From assembly GCA_026005055.1 (NCBI GenBank), contig BPKI01000001.1, positions 744,001 through 808,000 of the forward strand: 64,000 nt of DNA, written 5' to 3'. Position numbers and translations under genes: made by a program. Positions 60,497 to 64,000 of the stretch are shown one piece after another. The notes under the pieces are model-generated. The model searched no databases. It was not told where the DNA came from and saw only the letters and a program-made list of their open reading frames with translations. Numbering within the stretch: position 1 is the first letter of the stretch; each line of letters opens with the position of its first letter. Source of the stretch: Lysobacterales bacterium. Its GTDB lineage: Bacteria; Pseudomonadota; Gammaproteobacteria; Xanthomonadales; BPKI01.

Positions 60497-60865
60497 ATGC
60501 GTGCCACCGAAGTTCCGAGTTACCAAGACATCGCCGAAGCGCCTCTGAGAATCACCCCCGCGGCGGCGCGCAAGGTCCTGAGTCTGCTCGAGGCAGAAGG
60601 CGAACAGGGCCTTTCGCTCCGCGTTTACATCAGCGGCGGCGGTTGTTCAGGCTTCCAATACGGCTTCGCCTTCGAGCGAGAGGGTGAGGCGGATGATCTG
60701 GTCTTCGAGCAGAACGGTGTGCGCCTTCTCGTGGATCCCCTGAGTCTTCAGTACCTGGCGGGCGCGGAGATCGACTACCGCGAGGACCTGATGGGCGCGC
60801 AGTTCGTGGTGCGCAATCCGAACGCCAGGACCACGTGCGGCTGTGGGTCCTCGTTCACGGTCTGA
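60497..60865 (+). CDS. erpA: iron-sulfur cluster insertion protein ErpA
   Basis: The protein has 122 residues of A-type carrier. The three cluster cysteines are in [12 protein letters not shown] and [11 protein letters not shown]. It delivers Fe-S clusters to targets such as IspG/IspH or BioB. The first 14 residues precede the core ([19 protein letters not shown]). nudC overlaps its end. Confidence 0.92.
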   Translation: MRATEVPSYQDIAEAPLRITPAAARKVLSLLEAEGEQGLSLRVYISGGGCSGFQYGFAFEREGEADDLVFEQNGVRLLVDPLSLQYLAGAEIDYREDLMGAQFVVRNPNARTTCGCGSSFTV

Positions 60866-61787
60866 GGCTGACTCGGAGCGTTCCAGTCGCAACGGCTACG
60901 CTCGGCTCGAGCTTCTCCGCCCTGGAGAGGCGGCGGATGATCTGGCCTTGTGGAACGCCGCCCGCAGCGATCGGCGCGCGCGGGCGATTCTCTTGGACGA
61001 GGAGGGCAGGGCCCTGTGCGAGGATGAAGCGCTGAGCACCGTGCCCCTGTCGGAAGCCGACGCCGAGGAGCTGATTCTGCTCGGCTTCCGACCCGCCGAT
61101 CGGGCTCCCTTGTTCTTAGCGGCGGATCGTGGTTCGCGAGGCGGGACTTGGCGGGACCTTCGCGCAGCGAGCGCATTCCTCGCGGCGGAGGAAGCGAGCC
61201 TGCTCGCCTTCGCGCGCGCCCTTCATCTCTGGCATCGTTCCTACCGCCACTGTCCTGCCTGCGGCGCCCCGACCCGTCTCGCTCGGGCGGGCCACGCCCG
61301 GGAATGCACTTCGGCGTCCTGCGGAAAGCGCCATTTCCCGCGGGTGGATCCCTGCATCATCGTGCTCGCCTCTCGCGGCGGGCGGTGTCTCCTGGTGCGT
61401 CAGCCGCAGTGGGCGCCCCGGCGTTTCTCGGCGATCGCCGGCTTCGTGGAGCCGGGCGAGACCCTGGAACAGGCCGTGCGGCGCGAGATTCGCGAGGAAG
61501 TGGGGCTCGAGGCGGGTGCCGTGGTGTATCACTCCTCCCAACCGTGGCCCTTTCCGAGTTCCCTGATGATCGCATTCCGGGCGGAGCTCCTCGATGGCGA
61601 GCCCACCGTCTCGGCCGAGATCGCGGAGTTCGGCTGGTGGTCGCCGCGCGAACTGCTCGCGGGGCTGGATGCGGGGACTCTCGAGATGGCTCCGCCCTGG
61701 TCGGTCGCCCATCGTCTGATCCGCGATTTCGTCGAGGAATCGGGGCTGAGCTGGCCGGAGCCGGGGAATCGCTCCGCGCTCCGATAG
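60843..61787 (+). CDS. nudC: NAD(+)/NADH diphosphatase (NADH pyrophosphatase)
   Basis: The protein has 314 residues. A variable N-terminal domain is followed by a zinc ribbon (CPACGAPT and [13 protein letters not shown]), the Nudix box [20 protein letters not shown] plus VGL, and the NudC signature SQPWPFPSS just after it. It hydrolyses NADH and removes NAD caps from RNA. The GTG start overlaps erpA by 23 nt and is the only usable start codon before the conserved part, so the N-terminus is uncertain. Confidence 0.9.
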   Translation: MGPRSRSEADSERSSRNGYARLELLRPGEAADDLALWNAARSDRRARAILLDEEGRALCEDEALSTVPLSEADAEELILLGFRPADRAPLFLAADRGSRGGTWRDLRAASAFLAAEEASLLAFARALHLWHRSYRHCPACGAPTRLARAGHARECTSASCGKRHFPRVDPCIIVLASRGGRCLLVRQPQWAPRRFSAIAGFVEPGETLEQAVRREIREEVGLEAGAVVYHSSQPWPFPSSLMIAFRAELLDGEPTVSAEIAEFGWWSPRELLAGLDAGTLEMAPPWSVAHRLIRDFVEESGLSWPEPGNRSALR

Positions 61788-61824
61788 AATCGGCCCATCG
61801 TCCCTCGATGGAGAGCTGCCGTCC

Positions 61825-62697
61825 TTGGCGATCGCCCTACTCGCCGCCGTGGTTGCCCTCGCGCTCGGACATCTCGCGCCCGAGCTCGCCCGCTTGCGGC
61901 GCTACGACTGGTTTTCGGCCTGGCTCGGCTTGCTCGCTCGCGCCAAGGGGTTCGGCGAGCCGCGGCTCGCCGAGCTCGCGCTCCTCGGTCTGCTGCTGCC
62001 CCCGCTGCTGATCCTCGGCCTCCTGCTCTGGCTCTTGGCCCAGCCTTTCCACGGGGCGCTCGCTTTCCTCGCGGCCATCGCCCTGCTCTTCTACGCCTGG
62101 GGACCGCGAGACCTCGATCGCGAGCTCGAGGCCATCCTCGCCGCCGACGGCGAGCAGGCTCGCGAAGCGGCGCTACGGGCGCTGTTGCCCCATCCGGCCC
62201 AGGGCGAGGTGACGGCGAAGCGCGAGGCGGTGCTCGCGGCGCTGGCCGCGGCGGGGCTTCGGCGCTGGTTCGCGGTGCTGTTCTGGTTTTTCGTCCTCGG
62301 GCCGCTGGGAGCGCTCGGCTACCGGCTGACCCAGATCCTCGCCGAAGTGGAGCACCCCGACCGTGTACCCACCGGGGTGCGCGCCGCCGCTTCCCGCCTG
62401 CTCGCCCTCCTCGATTGGCTGCCGGCGCGGCTGGTGGCTTTTTCCCTCGCCCTGGTCGGGGATTTCGATGCGGTGGTCGGGACCTTGCGCCGTCGCTTCG
62501 CCGAGGCGGGTTTCCTTACCCTCGAGCGGGGCTTCCTCTGGGCGGCGATGGATGCCGCCGTGCCCCGCGAGTCCGAGGAGGAGGCGGGCGATCCCATCTC
62601 GCGCGTGCTCGTCGATGGACAACGCCGCCACTGGCGGGTGCTGCTGCTCTGGTTCGCGGTGGTCGCGCTGCTCGCACTGGGCGGGGCGACCGGCTGA
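61825..62697 (+). CDS. ampE: AmpE-like membrane protein
   Basis: The protein has 290 residues from TTG. It has about four hydrophobic segments and the AmpE/CbiB-like features ALLAAVVALALGHLAPELA, YDWFSAWLGLL, LLFYAWGPRDLDRELEAIL, RWFAVLFWFFVLGPLGALGY and RLLALLDWLPARLVAFSLAL. AmpE was found with AmpD in beta-lactamase regulation; its own function is unclear. ampD is not next to it here. It is convergent with the acyltransferase gene. Confidence 0.8.
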   Translation: MAIALLAAVVALALGHLAPELARLRRYDWFSAWLGLLARAKGFGEPRLAELALLGLLLPPLLILGLLLWLLAQPFHGALAFLAAIALLFYAWGPRDLDRELEAILAADGEQAREAALRALLPHPAQGEVTAKREAVLAALAAAGLRRWFAVLFWFFVLGPLGALGYRLTQILAEVEHPDRVPTGVRAAASRLLALLDWLPARLVAFSLALVGDFDAVVGTLRRRFAEAGFLTLERGFLWAAMDAAVPRESEEEAGDPISRVLVDGQRRHWRVLLLWFAVVALLALGGATG

Positions 62698-62702
62698 GTG
62701 GC

Positions 62703-64000
62703 TCAGGGACGCTCGCCTCGCAGTGCGCGCACCGCCGCTTCGAGGATGGGCGCACGGGCCTCGGTGCCCGGCACGGGCTCGCCCACGGCGAGGCCGATGC
62801 GAGCGCGGAAGCGCCTCGGCAACCGCATTCGCCCGAGCATCCGGTCGCGTCGGCTCCACATGCTCTCCCACAGGCCGCTCAGGGCGATTGGCACCACCGG
62901 CACGGGTCGACGTTCGAGGATCCGCTCGAGTCCTCGGCGGAAGGGCTGAATCTCACCGTCGGGGGTGAGCCGTCCCTCGGGGAAGATGCCGACCAGTTCC
63001 CCCGCCGCCAGCGCACGGTCCACGGCTTCGAAGGCCCGCTCGAGGCACTCGGGGTCTTCCTTGGCGGAGGCGATGGGGATGGCGCCCGCGGTGCGGAAGG
63101 CGAAGGAGAGCAGAGGGATGCGGAAGATGCGGTGGTCCATGACGAAGCGGATGGGCCGCCGGATCGTTCCCATGAGGATCAAGGCATCGACATAGCTCAC
63201 GTGGTTGCAGACGAGCAGCGCAGGCCCCTCCTTGGGGATGCGCTCGAGGCCCTCGGCTCGGATGCGGTAAAGCAGGCTCACGATCAGCCAGACCAGGAAT
63301 CGCAGCAAGAACTCGGGAACGAGCGCGAAGATGATCCCGGTCACCACCAGGTTGAGCAGAGCCATGACCAGGAACAGTTCCGGGACCGACAGGCCGACGG
63401 CGGTGAGCCCGGCGGCCAGGCCGGCGGCGGCGACGATGAAGGCGGCGTTGAGGATGTTGTTGGCGGCGATGACCCGTGCGCGTTCAGCGGCTTCGCTGCG
63501 TTGTTGGATCAGCGCATAGAGCGGAACGATGTAGAAACCGGCGAAGACCCCGATCAGCAGGAGGTCGAGGCTCAGCCACAGGCTGCCTTCGGCAGCGAGG
63601 AACGCGGAAAGCGACTGACCGAGCGCGCCGACTTCCTCGGGCCGCGCGCGGTACACGTCGAGGGCGAAGAGGGTCATGCCGGCGGCGCCGAAGGGCACCA
63701 GGCCGATCTCGATGCGCTGGCCGGAGAGCCGCTCGCAGGCGAGCGAGCCGATGGCGATGCCCACCGCGAAGAGGGCGAGCACGAACAGGGTGAGCGATTC
63801 CTCTCCGCCGAGCGCGTATTTCACCCAAGCCGGAGCTTGCGCGGTGAACACGGCGCCATACATCCAGAACCAGGAGATGCCAAGCACCGACAGCAGCACC
63901 GCCCGTTTGCCCCGGAGGATGCGCAGGCAGTCGCGAGTCGCGCGCCAGGGATCGAAGGTCAAGGAGAGACCCGGGTCGGTCGCTGGAAGGGGCGGAATCC
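62703..64000 (-). CDS. MFS transporter / 1-acylglycerol-phosphate acyltransferase fusion, 3' part
   Basis: The reading frame stays open to the end of the window, so the 5' part is missing; a TTG at 63962 is only an internal codon. The visible 430 residues carry about six MFS helices and then a PlsC-type acyltransferase domain with CNHVSYVDALIL (HX4D) and IFPEGRLTPDGE. The layout matches LplT-PlsC/Aas-like fusions that flip lysophospholipids inward and re-acylate them. No acyl-ACP synthetase domain is seen after PlsC. Confidence 0.87.
   Translation of the reverse strand, partial: IPPLPATDPGLSLTFDPWRATRDCLRILRGKRAVLLSVLGISWFWMYGAVFTAQAPAWVKYALGGEESLTLFVLALFAVGIAIGSLACERLSGQRIEIGLVPFGAAGMTLFALDVYRARPEEVGALGQSLSAFLAAEGSLWLSLDLLLIGVFAGFYIVPLYALIQQRSEAAERARVIAANNILNAAFIVAAAGLAAGLTAVGLSVPELFLVMALLNLVVTGIIFALVPEFLLRFLVWLIVSLLYRIRAEGLERIPKEGPALLVCNHVSYVDALILMGTIRRPIRFVMDHRIFRIPLLSFAFRTAGAIPIASAKEDPECLERAFEAVDRALAAGELVGIFPEGRLTPDGEIQPFRRGLERILERRPVPVVPIALSGLWESMWSRRDRMLGRMRLPRRFRARIGLAVGEPVPGTEARAPILEAAVRALRGERP

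Overview
The window is a very G+C-rich, gene-dense bacterial chromosome segment. It has no insertion sequences, phage genes, CRISPR arrays, rRNA or tRNA that I can recognise. The gene content points to a Gram-negative gammaproteobacterium: F1Fo ATP synthase in classical gene order, Bfd/Bfr, TatABC, RppH, ErpA, HemJ, a polA/DUF2782 pair, AlaA, and an MFS-acyltransferase fusion. A secreted protein ending in a DGFE-type tail and IPTL-like C-terminal segments suggest the Lysobacterales (Xanthomonadales) or a relative; this placement is inference.

Layout. 1-7145: end of a GntP permease, a secreted unknown, a WYL regulator, AlaA, a secreted beta-helix/DUF11 protein and RsgA. 7196-12084: malic enzyme MaeB facing a three-gene operon of CNBD-FHA, coiled-coil-FHA and STAS proteins. 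12225-19271: the complete atpIBEFHAGDC operon, with a good promoter. 19272-22665: a glycosylation cassette (GT-C membrane protein, GtrA, GT2). 22902-29905: UbiA, ComF, BioB, a beta-hydroxyacid dehydrogenase, a sugar-dehydrogenase-like secreted protein, a hydrolase and HemH. 30025-38344: secreted proteins, SYLF protein, TatABC, a secreted hydrolase, AMP nucleosidase, three lipoproteins, an LpxH-like phosphoesterase and a MAPEG protein. 38515-44595: FHA-GAF-RsbU-like protein, GST, a cobalamin riboswitch with BtuB, an SGNH esterase and a patatin. 44590-49739: a candidate small RNA, PolA, a DUF2782 protein and a TRAP QM pair. 49805-53375: GlmU, RppH, Bfd and Bfr. 53396-59167: a hybrid histidine kinase, a degenerate GGDEF/EAL response regulator and HemJ. 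59275-64000: coiled-coil membrane protein, bactofilin, ErpA, NudC, AmpE and a truncated MFS-PlsC fusion.

Most of the window is housekeeping: energy, haem, quinone and biotin metabolism, protein export, envelope and DNA repair. The less ordinary material is signalling. Three FHA proteins, a STAS protein, a phosphatase-like domain that has lost its metal ligands, and a c-di-GMP-receptor-like protein next to a hybrid kinase all suggest non-catalytic scaffold signalling. Across the window, many first genes of transcription units carry a TAnnnT hexamer about 26-33 nt before the start codon. That regularity lets several starts be revised (AtpI, the secreted protein at 30025, ComF). The most interesting non-coding signal is a compact three-hairpin RNA candidate just downstream of polA, the position of Spot 42 and ErsA in other gammaproteobacteria.
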